The notes: generated from the sequence alone by a model not told the origin. DNA of 64,000 bases from Girardinichthys multiradiatus (GCF_021462225.1 NC_061794.1:45694914-45758913), one strand, 5' to 3'. Positions 49,565 to 60,939 are shown, counted from the stretch's first letter. Program-made: numbers and translations.

Positions 49565-50400
49565 CGCCTTCACAGGGCATATCCTCACATTCCCTGACAA
49601 CAAAAAACTTGGTGGTGGGTGTCATGTTACTGTAGCTAATTTAAAATATATTAATATTTATTTTATTTTTTGTTTAAAAGCATATTTTATATTTTCACAT
49701 TTGTCATATAACGTTTTTGTGCTACAGGGTGCTACGTCAGTTATAATTGGTTTAACAGAGAATCTTTGATTAAATTGGATAAATATCAACTTTAAAATGA
49801 AATTTTATGTAAAAAAAAAATGAAACGTTCCTGATTCTGCTACGTAGTCAGAAAATTGTTAGGTTTGAGTTAATCCGAGTCTGTACACTGCCATACATCA
49901 TCATCCTCCTCAGGCAGCATCACATAGAAGCTGTTTAGTTGAGCTCAAACAGGCCACTATAGCAAAATTACAATAAACCGCACAATAACTTCCTGTCATG
50001 TGATGTTTGACTGAGCTGATGTCACAACTTTTCAGACACATTTGGGCTAAAACACAATTTTTCCATCATATTTGTTTAATAAATTTTACTTTAAATGTTT
50101 GGAGACTTGAAATGGAACAAAAATGTATCCCAGTAAATCAGTTAATTAAAAGAAATCATTTGCAATGTAAGGTTTTTGACCTTAAATAACCCCAGCTCTG
50201 CTTATTCCCCTTTTTTACCCATCTGATCATAATCATCTCTTCTGTTTTTCTGTCTTGAAGCTGTCTTTATTTTTAAACATGTAACAAGAAATTCAAGCCT
50301 GTGTCTGTTAACATTTTTTTTTTAAATACCCCAGAAAGAATAAGCTGCTGCTCCACTCACTCCCAGCCCTCATGTGTTTGAATAAAGTCTTTTGATATAA
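49565..50400 (+). other. lama5: lama5 3' untranslated region
   Basis: Non-coding, AT-rich, from the stop codon to just past the last polyadenylation signal. An earlier AATAAA lies at 50078-50083. The exact cleavage site is unknown. Confidence 0.7.
50381..50386 (+). terminator. lama5: Polyadenylation signal AATAAA of lama5
   Basis: AATAAA, 817 bp after the stop, followed by a TTTTGAT and a TGTGTTT-like GU-rich stretch at 50410-50420. An alternative AATAAA is at 50078. Confidence 0.65.
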
Positions 50401-50432
50401 AATGTACACCTGAGTGTTTTTAATCTTTTTAC

Positions 50433-50438
50433 TTTAAT
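50433..50438 (-). terminator. adrm1: Polyadenylation signal ATTAAA of adrm1
   Basis: ATTAAA on the minus strand about 305 bp after the adrm1 stop. A second ATTAAA is at 50419-50424 and an AATAAA at 50266-50271, inside the lama5 3' UTR. Confidence 0.5.
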
Positions 50439-50742
50439 AAAGGGTTAGTCCCAAAAAGCTGACATCACACAGCTTCTGACAGTCTGTACTTCAAGAACAA
50501 AAAGGAAACTTAAGGCTTAGTCCCAGTAGAGTCTCAAACAAATCGTAACTGGTAACAGAGAACTGCTAAAGCACAGAAAAGTCTACATGGTGGTCAGAGT
50601 AAGCTTTAGCTAAGCTAACATTCTGTTTCTCCTGAGTAGCAGCATTGCCTGTGGTGTATAAAAAGGGTTAAGACAATGCGGAAATAGAAGAGGTAAAAAG
50701 GAGCACAGAGAGAGAGAGATGTGGGACTTGACAGGCTGGTCT

Positions 50743-50831
50743 CTAATCTAGACTCATGTCTTCATCGTCCTCTTTCTTCTCTTTGGTGTCTCCTTTGCTG
50801 CCCTGCATGGCTCTGGCAAATGCGTCAACAT
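50743..50831 (-). CDS. adrm1: adrm1 coding exon 9 (last, stop)
   Basis: 89 nt including the stop. It encodes [29 protein letters not shown]. The human end is VEAFAKAMQ...EEEDMSLD. Confidence 0.97.
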
Positions 50832-53800
50832 CTGTGGAGGAGAAACAAATGTGTTTAAGACAGAAAATAACCACAAAGTTATTTTTTAAGATACGTGGAT
50901 CCCTGCATTGAGAAAGACCTGCCTGCACAAAAAGCAGCGGAGACAGTCTGTGACAGCCGAGGACATTTTGCACCAATTTCAGGACATCTGGGTTAAAACT
51001 AACAGCTACATCGAGAAGGAATTGCTTCCGAAGTGGAAAGTGCCTCAATCAACTTAAAGTTACTCAAAAGCTATTTGAGATTTACCAAGAACATTCCGTT
51101 CCTGCTCCTATGACAACTTTTAAGCAGGCATTTAAGCCCATTTGTTAACTGGTACTCGTTAAAGGCTGTATTTGTCCTACATGTTTGTTTTCAGTAAACT
51201 TCATCAAGCTAAAGACCAAAAATATGTGCAGACTCCCGTCTTTACCCCACGTCTCTTCCTTCCTGTATAAGCAAACGGATAATTTGTTGACCTACAAATA
51301 TAAACGGTGTTTATGCTAAGGTTTGGGTGTAAATATTTCTACACATGCCTGAACTGGAAGGGACCTCAGATTGGCAGAAGCTGAAAATGGTGCCTGCAGT
51401 CAGGCACGTCTCAAGAATACTTCATAAAGACTGTAGCCCAAACCACTGAGTTATTGAATATAACTCAGTGGTTCAATGTCCTTTTTCCACTCGCCCCACG
51501 CAGTACGGCCCTACTCACTTTTTAGGCTTTTCCAATAGTAACGCTTACATGGAACCGTTACTATTTTTAGTACCCGTTTGCTTGCAGCTTCAACCGTGCT
51601 GAAAACACAACGCCAGAAAACTGTGGATCAGTCTTCTCTGGCTCTTCTTTCACTCCGAGTCTGACAGCAGCTATAGACCAACACGTTGTTGTTTGTGTCA
51701 CTACAAATCACATGACATTACTTTCAGACTGTGGGGCTGCCTCGCTGTTGACGATCCAGCCCACATTAAGATTGTACTCAATCGTAATGGAAAACAAACC
51801 ACATCTTGCAGAGTAGAACCGACCCGAGACCAACCTGGCTGAGTAGGTACTAATGGAAAAGGCACCTACCATAATAAAAAAGCTCTGTCAGAGCAGTAGT
51901 AAAATCTAAACCAAATGAACAAAAGATTTTGTAGATGTATTTAGCAGCACTTAAGGTCCCATAAAAAAGCTCAATCAGGCTGATCTGTCATCTGCTGTAA
52001 CAGAGAATCTTATTGATGAACATCATCCTTGGTGAAATTAGTTTTGCTGCAGCTGATAAATAACTGTGTCAAATGTGATGTTTTTAGAAGCTGAATGGTC
52101 AGCCTCCAGGGCCCGGGTTCAGAAAGCAGTGTTGATAAGCTCCAAGTAGAAATCAGATACTCTGAGGGTGTATGCACACTTGCCACTTTTGGTCCACTTA
52201 AACTTTTGTGCAGGTGTGAATACACTCAAGTGAACCCTGGTCCAGACCAAACAACCGGACCGAGACCCACTTTTTAAGGGTGGTCTCGGTCCGCTTCCAA
52301 ACGAACTCTGGTGTGGTTTGCTTGTGGTGGGAATATGAACCGGCCCCAATCCAACCCAACTAAAATAAACATGTCTCTTTGGACCTAACAAGCCACCGTA
52401 GCCGCTAGCAAAGGTGAACGTTTTACTAAAACCATACCCAATAAGCTGTGTGTTGTTTAGCAACACTGATACCGACATGTTGTGGGTCACAGGACGCAGA
52501 GCAGGTCGTCTCCTTCGGCTTGAAGCATGCGTTAGCCAACGGGGATCCAAAATTATCAATGTGAATGAACGTTGCAAAATCTATGTTGAATGAGCTGCTC
52601 TTCACCCTGACAATGACATTAAAGCTGTAATAACGGCACAAATATGCAGAACAGAGGTGCTGCACGCAACAGTTGTTTTCCTCCATTTCTGGGTCTGTGC
52701 TCTGTCCCGCCCCATCATTTCTGTCCAATGGGAGCAATGATTGTCACCCGCATGGCTTTGTTTACAAGTAATAGTTTTCTTGCAAAAAAATACAATGCGA
52801 AAGCAAACCGCACCAAATGAAAAAAATAATGTCCGCTTTTGGTCTGGACCAAACAAGCGGACTGAAGGACTTTCCTGGTGTGAATACACCAGACCTACTC
52901 CACTCTATCATACCCAGGGTTTTCGGTTTCAGAACACGGGGTAATGTTTGGGTTACTCAACTCTGAGGGGGATGATTTTATTTGAACAAAATATCAATAA
53001 CTACTGAAGTTTCACTTGGAGGCAATAAAGAACACTTGAGGGCCGGGGTCCCCCATCTAAAAGCTCCATTTTAAAATAAAATGTAACTGAACCTAAGCTA
53101 TTTGTGTCTGATGATAATAAAACAATTGCAGTACAGTCTCTGTCGGGGACCACGTGTCACTATGCTCAGGAGGACAGCCTGACTTCACTAAATGTTTGCG
53201 ATGGACATCATGGGAACCTCTGCTGCACAGTGACAGTTTACGTGCAACAGTAACATTCCTGGAAGCACGACCTGCAGTTCACTTTGAAGGACTCTGCATC
53301 ATCTATGTTACACAAAAAGCTGCCATTGGCATGCAAAAGAGAACTGACATCTTTTTTTGAGGGAAATTATTAACTGTGGCAAAAACCGGCAACGCATAAA
53401 AAATATATTCATCCAGCAAATGATAAGACATGTAATCGCGGTCAGATCACCCTCTCCTGATGGAGATTTCCGGGGAGATTTGTGCTCAGGGTAAAAAGCT
53501 ACCAGGGTTTCTGAAACCGATTACCCAGTGTATGCACATGCTTACCCCAGAACTTGCTTTGAGTTTTCAGTAACCCTGCTTTCTGAAACGGACCCCAGGA
53601 GAGGTGATTGCATGGATGTAAGGTGTGTGTTTGTCCTACCTCCCCTGTTAGCAGCATCCACAGCTTCAGCTGACAGACCAAACTGATTCATGAGTGGGCC
53701 AAGCTGTCCAGAAGCCAAGGCGCTGCTGAACATACTCATGGACTAGAGGTCAGAGAGAGGTCACAGTCAGTAAAGTCGTTTTAAAAACCTGCTACAGTAC

Positions 53801-56800
53801 CAAGGCTCCTTCAATGACAAAATAAATAAAATAGATGAAGAATTTTCATGTTTTGAACTGGTTCTACCTGCTGGAACTGAGGTGAGTTGAGGGTGTTCTG
53901 GATCTCCTCAGCACTCTGTGGTAAGCTTTCTCCACTCGGGAGAAAGGGGAGGAGCCTCTGCTGGACTTCAGGGTTGGTCAGGATGGGAGCCATCATCTCC
54001 GGGGTGCAAACACTCGTGAGGTCCACTACAAGACAACAACAACCCGTCAGCCGGTCCAATTCAATTCAGTTCAAAGATACTTTATTGATCCCCGAGGGGA
54101 AATTAGAATTCCAGTACAACCCATCCAAACATACATCATGACACAAGACAAGGGGGGGACGGGTCACCGAGGCTTTGCTGCCCACTCACAGGCGTTGCCC
54201 CCGTTCCACTGGCTCGATTTGGACCTACTCGACTCCACTTGACTCGCTTTGCGAGCGTTTTCATTACTACAGTTTTTTCCGTACCGGTACCTACTTTTTT
54301 GGTCCCTGCTCCTGAGCAGGTACGACCAGGGCTGAGTAGGGACTACAGGTGACGTGAACAGACTGCTGTTCACTGATTGGCCGTGGGAAGAGGAGAAATG
54401 AAAAGGTTTTAGTTAAAACAGCGCACGGAAAAGTTAATAAAACTCAAGAGCAACTACAATAATATTAAGGACCACAGTGGCTGGAGCAGGTCATACATGT
54501 AATTTTACCATTTATGGGTCATAAACCGTGCCTGAAGGCTGACAGAAAGGAAAAAGAACAAATCAGCTTTCTGAATTACAGGCAGGCAGAGCACTGTATT
54601 TAATATCATAAATCAGCTGATCACACATAAAATCAGCCGTTTAGAGGCACAAACATTTCCCCCAAAACACACAAAACAAAACCACCATGAAACAACGTGT
54701 TTGGTTCAGACATTTATTGACGGTCCTTAAGTGAACCGGCATCTGCAGGAGGAGGGAGCAGGCAGAGAGCAGCTGCCCGTAATCAGACTGCTTGCATCGG
54801 ACCAAATGAGAGCATCGAGAATCTGTGGAGCACGAATATGCAATATCCAACCTAAAACTAACTTCAAAGGTCAAAAGTCCACGGTTTGCACCTTTAAGTC
54901 CTTGTCCTTGTTATTGCCATGGCTGAGACAAAAACTTTTTCATAAAGCCCAAAATTGTAACTTCATCAGGCAAACTTTGGAGCTTCACCAACGTTCTGGC
55001 TGGGCTGTGGTCCAGATAATTATCCTAGTGGATCATTATATATTAATACAAACGTTATTAGTATTAGTTTATTTAAGTTTTTATTTTCTATTTATTTTTT
55101 ATCATTTCACGCAGATTACTTTAATGTGAAAAATGCAACACAGTAACGTTAATAGCAGCACAGCGCACTACACCCCTGGCTGGAGGCGGGGCTTCAGCCA
55201 CCACAGCTTTAGCCGTTGGCGGGTCATCGGAAACACAACGGATACCGTACCAAGTAGAGCAAAACCGAGTGGAGCGGAGCCGCGCTGGCAAAAACAAGCC
55301 AGTGGAAACGGGCCATATGGTGAGTCACACCTGGAGCCTCTCTTTACTTTAACCGTCTTGACATTATCGGTGGAACAAAATATTTATAGGAAAACATGTT
55401 GCTTTCTTAGTGTCATCCAAAAAAATGATGTGATGATGTCAAATAACACTTTCATAACTGTATTGTACAAAAAGATTTCCCTGCTCCCAGTATCACTCAT
55501 TCATGCTTTCTCTGCACACTTGAGAGAAACCTGCAGCTCTTTACTCTCAGCAACAGAATGAACCCAACATGACAACCTCACAGTAAGAAATAAGCTCCTG
55601 ACCTGCAGGTCCCTGAGCAGCTGCTGCAGGAACATTCATGTTGGCCAGGATGCTCTGAAGGTCACTGAGCTGGATGGGCTGATGAGGGGGAGGGCTTCCA
55701 ACAGAGGCTGGGGCCACAGGTGTCTGAGCTGGAGCTGCAAGTGGGGAAAAAAAATACGTGTTTGTGATAGAAACACAGAAACGGATCAGGCATAGAAAGA
55801 GATGGGTCTAACAGGATGACCGGTGATTCTACCTGGTGTGGAGGGGGTAGCAGCAGCAGTAGTGGAGGGAGCAGAGGCAGCAGGAGGTGTAGGGGTGGTT
55901 GGTGTCTGGGTGGAGCTCAGCCTGGGGGCTCCGGCTGATGAAGAAGAGCCCGCTGTGGCTGCCTGGCTTCGAGAGCTGAGATTAGCAGGAAGATGGACGG
56001 AACCAGAGGACAGAGAGTTTGCTCATTAAATCTGATATTTGGTTCATTCTACAGAGGTTTTTAGTAAAGCAGATGTGAAAAGGCTGGCGGGTCTTACCTG
56101 GATGAGGAGCTGCTGGTGGGTGGACCCCCACTGCCCAGGAGGTTCGCTAGGCCTGGTCCTGCTAAAGCTCCCAGGCCTCCTTAGACAAACAAGAATAAAT
56201 CTATCAAATCTGCCTGAACTTTTCAACAGGGCTGCACAATATATCGTATCCAAATTGCCATCGCAATAGTTATTTCAGCAAAATTGCAAAGGACTGCTTG
56301 AATGCAACATTTGATAAGATATTAAGCTTTAAGTGCCATGCATGCACGTTCTGAATGCCAATAATATATCTGACTTGTTGGATTGTGCTTCTACTAGATG
56401 CCCACACTTGATGTGCATTTATAGTCATTGTAATGCCAAAGCTAATAAGAAAATGGTGGGGACATTTTGATGAAGAAAAAGAAAAAGTCAGGAAAAAGTG
56501 ACTTAATCTGCATCATCATCAAAATATTCAGGGAATGTATCAAAACTACATGTTACCCTGAAATCATGCAGCATTACTTCTTGGTTTGGCTGAGAAACTA
56601 AATCAGTGTCATCAGTGTGTCTGGTTTTATTGACCCACATCAGGCTCATCTTAGGGTGTATTCACACCAGGAAAGTCCTTTGGGCCGCTTGTTTGTTCCG
56701 GACCAAAAGCGGACTTTATTTTTTTTTGTATGGTGCGATTTGTTTTCACATCGTACTTTTTGCAAGTGAACTATTACTTGTAAACAAATCCATGCGGGTG

Positions 56801-59800
56801 ACGATCATTGCTCCCGTTGGACAGAAATGACGGGGGCGGGACAGAGCACGTGCCGTTTGTGCCGTTATTACAGCTGCAATATTATTGTGAGGTTGAAGAG
56901 CAGCTCATTCAACACAGATTTTGCCACGTTCTAGTTATAAGTGTGGAACGGTGTTGGAGAATACGTGCTGAACGCCGAAGACGACGCTGTGGTCTGCGCC
57001 CCCGGTCCCACATGCCCGGTGTTGCAACAATCAGCTGGCCAGGTATGATTTGAGTACAACATACACCCTTGCTATCAGCTACTTGTTAAGTCCAAAGAGA
57101 CGTACGTTTTCTGCAGTTGGTTCGGATCGGGGCCTGTTCGTATTCAGACCATAAGCGAACAGCACCAGAGTCCGTTTGGAAGCGGACCGAGACCACCTCA
57201 AAAAGTGGGTCTCGGTCCGGTTGTTTGGTTCGGACCAGGATTCGCTTGAGTGTATTCGCACCAGCACAAAAGGTCCGGACCAAGGGGGGACACAAACTCT
57301 GGTCCGTTTAAAGCGGCAAGTGTGTGAATACACCCTTAGAAAAGTCTGTTTGGGCAAAAGATCCAAAAAAGAACATGTAAAATAATCCAAACTGCTGAGT
57401 ATCCTCAAACATTTGTATCTTTAAAAGTTGAGTTGTTAAAGCTAACACTGAAACCTAAAGCAGTCTTAAGCAAATGAGAGATTGTGCATATTTGGAAGGC
57501 GTTACTCACCCAATCCACCAAGCCCAGTTGGACCAATAAGCTGCATCAGTTGGTTGTGGCTCATATTTCCCAGCAGGTTCTGGAGGCTTCCCTCTCCTCC
57601 CAGTGCAGACAGTTCGTGACCACTGCCACCTCCACTGCCAGGACCTCCAGGAATCGGAGGGTTGTTCAGATAATCATTCACCTTACGGCAGTACTCCTCA
57701 TCTTTGTCCGTTTTGGGCTCCTAAGTTAACCGTTTAAAAAGTTAAGCGCTTCCTCGTCTCCCACACCAGCTTTCTTTGTATTGACTAATGTCTCAATAAA
57801 TAAAGCCAGTCTCTGCAGCAGTCTAAAACAAATCTACAAATAAAATTATCTTGTGTGTGAAAAATGTAGATTAGCAGCATATTCTAACCTGCATCCAGAA
57901 GAAAAGCCTTTTGGAGCCAGCCTTGAACTTCAACACATAGACACGTCCGGTGGTGCACTGGCTCACCCTCTTAAACTCACAGTCATCGGGGAAGATTATC
58001 AGGTCCTAGGACAAGATGGGACATTTCAGTTCCGACTTCTAATTTAGACATAGTGACAAATTAGCCTCATATTCAACTCGATCGATCTAGGAACATTCAA
58101 AGAACTCGCCCTGATGTCCCCCAGAACAGGAAAATATTCAACGTGGCTCCCATCACTGGTCCATAGATTGGAATTATGACAAAACAATATAAATAAGTGG
58201 ATATTTGTCTCAACGGGGATCCTTTTATTCTACCAAAAACAAAGTGGACAAAGGAATTCAAATCTGGTCAGAAAGAGAGATTGTTAGTATTTATATGTAT
58301 CATGTTTTTAGAACAAGAACATTTACGAGGGAAAGCCTGAATGCATAGAACCAGCTGAACCAGCAGCAGAATGTATCAGAAAATCTCCAGTAACAACAAG
58401 TTGAGCACATGTTTTTGCTATAATTTAGTGCAAATAAGAAATTACATTATTATCCCCACTGGTAAGTTATAATATGAGAGCAGAGGTAAGTAAAATGATT
58501 TGTGGATGTGGTTTACTGTTTAGCATAAACAGTAAAAGCTAGATAACATCAAAAAAGCCACATGAAAGTAATTAACATTTATACTTAACATTTATATTGT
58601 ATATCTCATTCTAGTTTTTGTATGTGGTTACTGTCTGATTTAAAAAGAAAAATGTTGACTTACATCATCAACATTTCCTGTGGTTCTGTCTTTCCAGCAG
58701 AAGTGGATCAGGGAATCATCAGACTGCTGGATGTATACCAAGCCCTTGCGTTTGTCAGGTGTTACCGTGTTCCCCTTCAAGGTCATTTTACCAGCACGAA
58801 ACTCCACCAGGTACTTGCTGGAGCTTCCCCTTGAGCCGCTGACCAAACTTGGAAACAGAGCGCCTGATGACATCTTTACAAGCTTCCAAACTGATGAAAA
58901 ACAGGACAATATGTCAGTTCTATGAGATCATCAAATTTACAGAAGCAGCTGCCATCTTGGTCCAAATTGCTGGAGTTATTATTTTGCAACTCAGCTGGGC
59001 CAATGTGTTGACTGTGCAGTTATTAAAATGCTCAAAACGATCAAAATAAGATAATCGACCAAAAACATTTATTAAAGTTATTTAACCTTATTCTGTTTAG
59101 CAAGTCTACTGTTATTCTGTTCTTTAGATGCAATAAATGCAGCTGGCTCACATACGGGATAAAAGACCATGTTAAATAATGGTGATTTTATTACGGATCA
59201 AAACTATTTGTTCATAATCTAGCAGCCCTATTTCAGCACACACTTCCTAATTTCCCAGAAAATCCTACCGAGGGGAAAAAAAAGGCAGCTACACCATATT
59301 CTTAACAAGTGAAAGACTCAGACACGGCCAGTGATAACTGTACCCTTCTGACTTAATGTGTCTCATTAAATCAGTTGCAAATCTGTTTCTAAACATGTTT
59401 TTATTACTGTTTAACACATGTACACCTACTGCAAATCTTTGCGGGTGCTGGTCATTTCATCCCTTCACAATACTGTACCTTTGCAATTTGGGTTTTGTTT
59501 GAATGTTTACGACAATGCGGGCTTTAAATTGTTCAATATTCTACTCATATTTTGCTGTAAAGATATGTGCTTATGACTAAACATTTTATGACTCTATACT
59601 TCGACAGAATACTACAAAAAATAAACTGACAGGCACTGGGTAGGCAATAGTTTGTTTGCAGTAGAAGCTGAAAAAAATGAAGGTAGAAGTGGATGTAGGA
59701 AATAGCAACGTCTCTCTTGGTGGAGGATAATATTTAAAACCCAATTTTATAAGAGGAGTATAGAAAAATACTTTGGGTCAACTTTTTATCAAATCTTAAA

Positions 59801-60660
59801 TTAGGTACAAAAAGTACCCCTGAATGTTTTCTTTTTCGTACACAAAGTGTCGGGTACCAAACGCCCTAAACTGAAAAGAATATGAAATGACAGACACATA
59901 TGAAAGTTACAAAGTTATTAAAGAGCCAAAAAAAAGTTTAACCACATTTGGTTTTATTTGCAGGACTGCCATACGGGATTCTGCGCTTGGGATTGTTGAG
60001 AAACCCCCAATTTGCGACTTAAGGGAGTGAGCCATATTAGGTTGCCTAACTTGGACAAGAAACAAAACGGAACTCACCAAACTTAACTTAAAAACCGTAC
60101 GCACTACTTCAGCGAAGAAACACTGTTAAATTTAATTACTAAACTTGGATAAGCATCCTTTCTAAAAAAAAAAAAAAAAAATTATTTCGGGAAAATAACT
60201 TTTTAAGTATAAACAACTTCCTAAACCTTTACCAAAGATAACAGTGCTGTAAAAGTTAGCTTTGCAGAGCTAGCGGTGAAACGTTTTCTGTTCTATCTTT
60301 TCCGCGAACCGGTAAAGTCATACAATTTTAGTTTAATTATGTTAATGTCTTACTGTAACGTGTGTGTTGGGTTGTTTTTAATTAAAATTTTAATTTCAGC
60401 AGTTAAGCCACCCGGGTATAGTTAGCTTTGTGTAGTTCTGGTTGTCCATGCTAACATTAGCCCATGACATGGCTGAACAACTAAAGGCCGAAGTAATGTA
60501 CACTACAACCGCCCTAAGCTGTTTAATGAAAACAAAAAACACACAGAGACTCGTTCAACAACACAAATATGATAAGATTTTTAAAGACTCATTTTAAATA
60601 CCTGCGGCTAAATCTTCAAAAATCTCCCACAAGTTTTTTTTTCCGCTGCGTCCTGCGCTG
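50743..60660 (-). CDS. adrm1: adrm1, proteasomal ubiquitin receptor Rpn13 (complete)
   Basis: Rpn13 docks on PSMD1/Rpn2 of the 26S proteasome cap, binds ubiquitin chains through its N-terminal PRU domain and activates the deubiquitinase UCH37 through its C-terminal DEUBAD domain. One non-coding and nine coding exons, phases all consistent, give 1,245 nt or 414 residues plus stop; human ADRM1 has 407. The start ATG (58873-58871) opens [20 protein letters not shown], matching human [23 protein letters not shown] lies at about residues 15-130, a Gly/Ser/Thr/Pro/Ala-rich linker at about 130-270, and DEUBAD at about 270-390. The protein ends DEDMSLD, as in human, where this tail is conserved. It converges on lama5. 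Confidence 0.97.
51480..51865. mobile_element. MITE with inverted ends in adrm1 last intron
   Basis: Left end CTTTTTCCACTCGCC with AGTACGGCCCTACTCAC; right end is its imperfect inverse, AGTAGGTACTAATGGAAAAG. No coding capacity. The end type resembles the element at 54195-55310. Confidence 0.6.
52109..53596. mobile_element. DNA-element copy with outer inverted ends, hosting a nested MITE
   Basis: Left end GGGCCCGGGTTCAGAAAGCA and right end CTGCTTTCTGAAACGGACCC are imperfect inverse copies. Internal words TTTTCGGTTTCAGAACACGG and AACTCTGAGG belong to the same family. The PIF/Harbinger-like copy at 52166-52890 is inserted inside it. Confidence 0.6.
52166..52890 (+). mobile_element. PIF/Harbinger-like MITE, copy 1
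   Basis: 725 bp, starting GGGTGTATGCACACTTGCCA and ending TTTCCTGGTGTGAATACACC. It is the reverse-orientation relative of the copy at 56654-57335; shared internal blocks include GGACCGAGACCAC-type words and AAGCGGAC. No transposase. In the intron between adrm1 coding exons 8 and 9. Confidence 0.75.
53640..53742 (-). CDS. adrm1: adrm1 coding exon 8 (DEUBAD)
   Basis: 103 nt. It encodes [20 protein letters not shown] then [34 protein letters not shown] is human. Confidence 0.97.
53868..54025 (-). CDS. adrm1: adrm1 coding exon 7 (DEUBAD)
   Basis: 158 nt. It encodes [53 protein letters not shown]. Nearly identical to human VDLASVLTPEIMAPILAN and [20 protein letters not shown]. Confidence 0.98.
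54063..54125. repeat. Fish dispersed-repeat tail
   Basis: Contains ACTTTATTGATCCCCGAGGG-GAAATT, a wording found at the end of many fish interspersed repeats. Only this short piece is recognisable. Confidence 0.6.
54195..55310. mobile_element. Non-autonomous DNA transposon with long inverted ends
   Basis: Left end CCCGTTCCACTGGCTCGATT and right end CAAGCCAGTGGAAACGGGCC form an imperfect inverted pair; the similarity (CTCCACT, TACC words) runs on for about 100 bp on each side. About 1.1 kb, no transposase. In adrm1 between coding exons 6 and 7. Confidence 0.7.
55603..55734 (-). CDS. adrm1: adrm1 coding exon 6
   Basis: 132 nt. It encodes [18 protein letters not shown] then [20 protein letters not shown]; human has [20 protein letters not shown]. 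Confidence 0.97.
55833..55975 (-). CDS. adrm1: adrm1 coding exon 5 (linker)
   Basis: 143 nt. It encodes [20 protein letters not shown] then Thr/Pro/Ala repeats ([20 protein letters not shown]): the flexible linker between PRU and DEUBAD. Confidence 0.95.
56098..56179 (-). CDS. adrm1: adrm1 coding exon 4 (linker)
   Basis: 82 nt. It encodes [20 protein letters not shown] then PTSSSS, matching GLGALTGPGLASLLGSSGPP. Confidence 0.96.
56225..56530. mobile_element. MITE-like element starting with a GGGCTGCACAATAT end
   Basis: Begins CAGGGCTGCACAATATATCG, a common hAT-like MITE end. Related to 48685-49010. Right boundary uncertain. Confidence 0.45.
56654..57335 (-). mobile_element. PIF/Harbinger-like MITE, copy 2, with TTA duplication
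   Basis: 682 bp, starting GGGTGTATTCACACCAGGAA and ending GTGTGTGAATACACCC. TTA flanks both ends (56651-56653 and 57336-57338), the 3-bp target of PIF/Harbinger elements. Opposite orientation to copy 1 at 52166-52890. Between adrm1 coding exons 3 and 4. Confidence 0.8.
57510..57720 (-). CDS. adrm1: adrm1 coding exon 3
   Basis: 211 nt. It encodes [57 protein letters not shown]. The end of the PRU domain and the start of the linker; very close to human. Confidence 0.98.
57889..58005 (-). CDS. adrm1: adrm1 coding exon 2 (PRU)
   Basis: 117 nt, phase 0 to 0. It encodes [49 protein letters not shown] and SKRLFFWMQ are the PRU core, the former within the ubiquitin-binding region. Confidence 0.98.
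58664..58873 (-). CDS. adrm1: adrm1 coding exon 1 (start, PRU)
   Basis: 210 nt of coding sequence. The exon itself starts about 17 bases upstream at the acceptor TTTTTCATCAG. It encodes [60 protein letters not shown]. An upstream in-frame ATG in the open frame lies inside the intron and is not used. Confidence 0.98.
58891..60601 (-). other. adrm1: adrm1 first intron
   Basis: About 1.7 kb between the non-coding and first coding exon. Holds a MITE-like fragment near 59040-59240 (ends in AGCAGCCCTA) and a poly-A run at 60163-60180. Nothing coding. Confidence 0.6.
60602..60660 (-). other. adrm1: adrm1 5' non-coding exon
   Basis: Reads on the minus strand from about 60660 (GCGCAGGACGCAGCGG) to GCCGCAG before the donor GTATTT at 60601. 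No ATG. Inferred from the donor and its position upstream of the coding exon 1 acceptor; the true transcription start is unknown. Confidence 0.6.
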
Positions 60661-60715
60661 GTTACGTAGAATGTGTGAACTTCCTGGTAGGTCGTGAGCG
60701 CGCAGGCGCAGAACG
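60655..60715. promoter_or_regulatory. Putative bidirectional promoter of adrm1
   Basis: Short GC-richer interval between divergent exon candidates. Motifs: TTACGTA (60662-60668, bZIP-like), ACTTCCTG (60679-60686, ETS-like) and CGCGCAGGCGCA (60699-60710, one mismatch to the NRF1 palindrome). No TATA box. Confidence 0.5.
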
Positions 60716-60939
60716 GGAGGAGGTTTCCGAGCGAGGGTTGCTGTCACGGACTGACAGCTCGTTCCTACCCGGCGTAACCATTAGCTCGGTGGTACTTTGT
60801 GCTGCTGGTCTGTCTCTGAATGATTTAGCGGTGGAAAGAATAGCGAAAACTGAGATGCAAGAACAATAAAAAACTTCAAGTTGGCTTCGTTCAAAAAGGA
60901 AAAACCAAGAGCCCAACTACCTCAGTTGGAGAGAAAAAG
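60710..60939 (+). other. Putative non-coding first exon of a divergent transcript
   Basis: Ends at a strong donor (AAAAAG|GTAAGAAA at 60940). No convincing ORF. The gene it would belong to is not in the window; human OSBPL2 lies on this side of ADRM1 but in the same direction as ADRM1, so I do not name it. Confidence 0.4.

Noticed and set aside
58874..58909. Upstream in-frame ATG for adrm1 ([12 protein letters not shown])
   Set aside because: A splice acceptor (TTTTTCATCAG) lies between it and MSSGALF, and human ADRM1 starts at the equivalent of MSSGALF.
59907..60104. Minus-strand ORF of 65 codons near the adrm1 promoter
   Set aside because: It lies in the first intron, has no homology I recognise and no strong splice sites.
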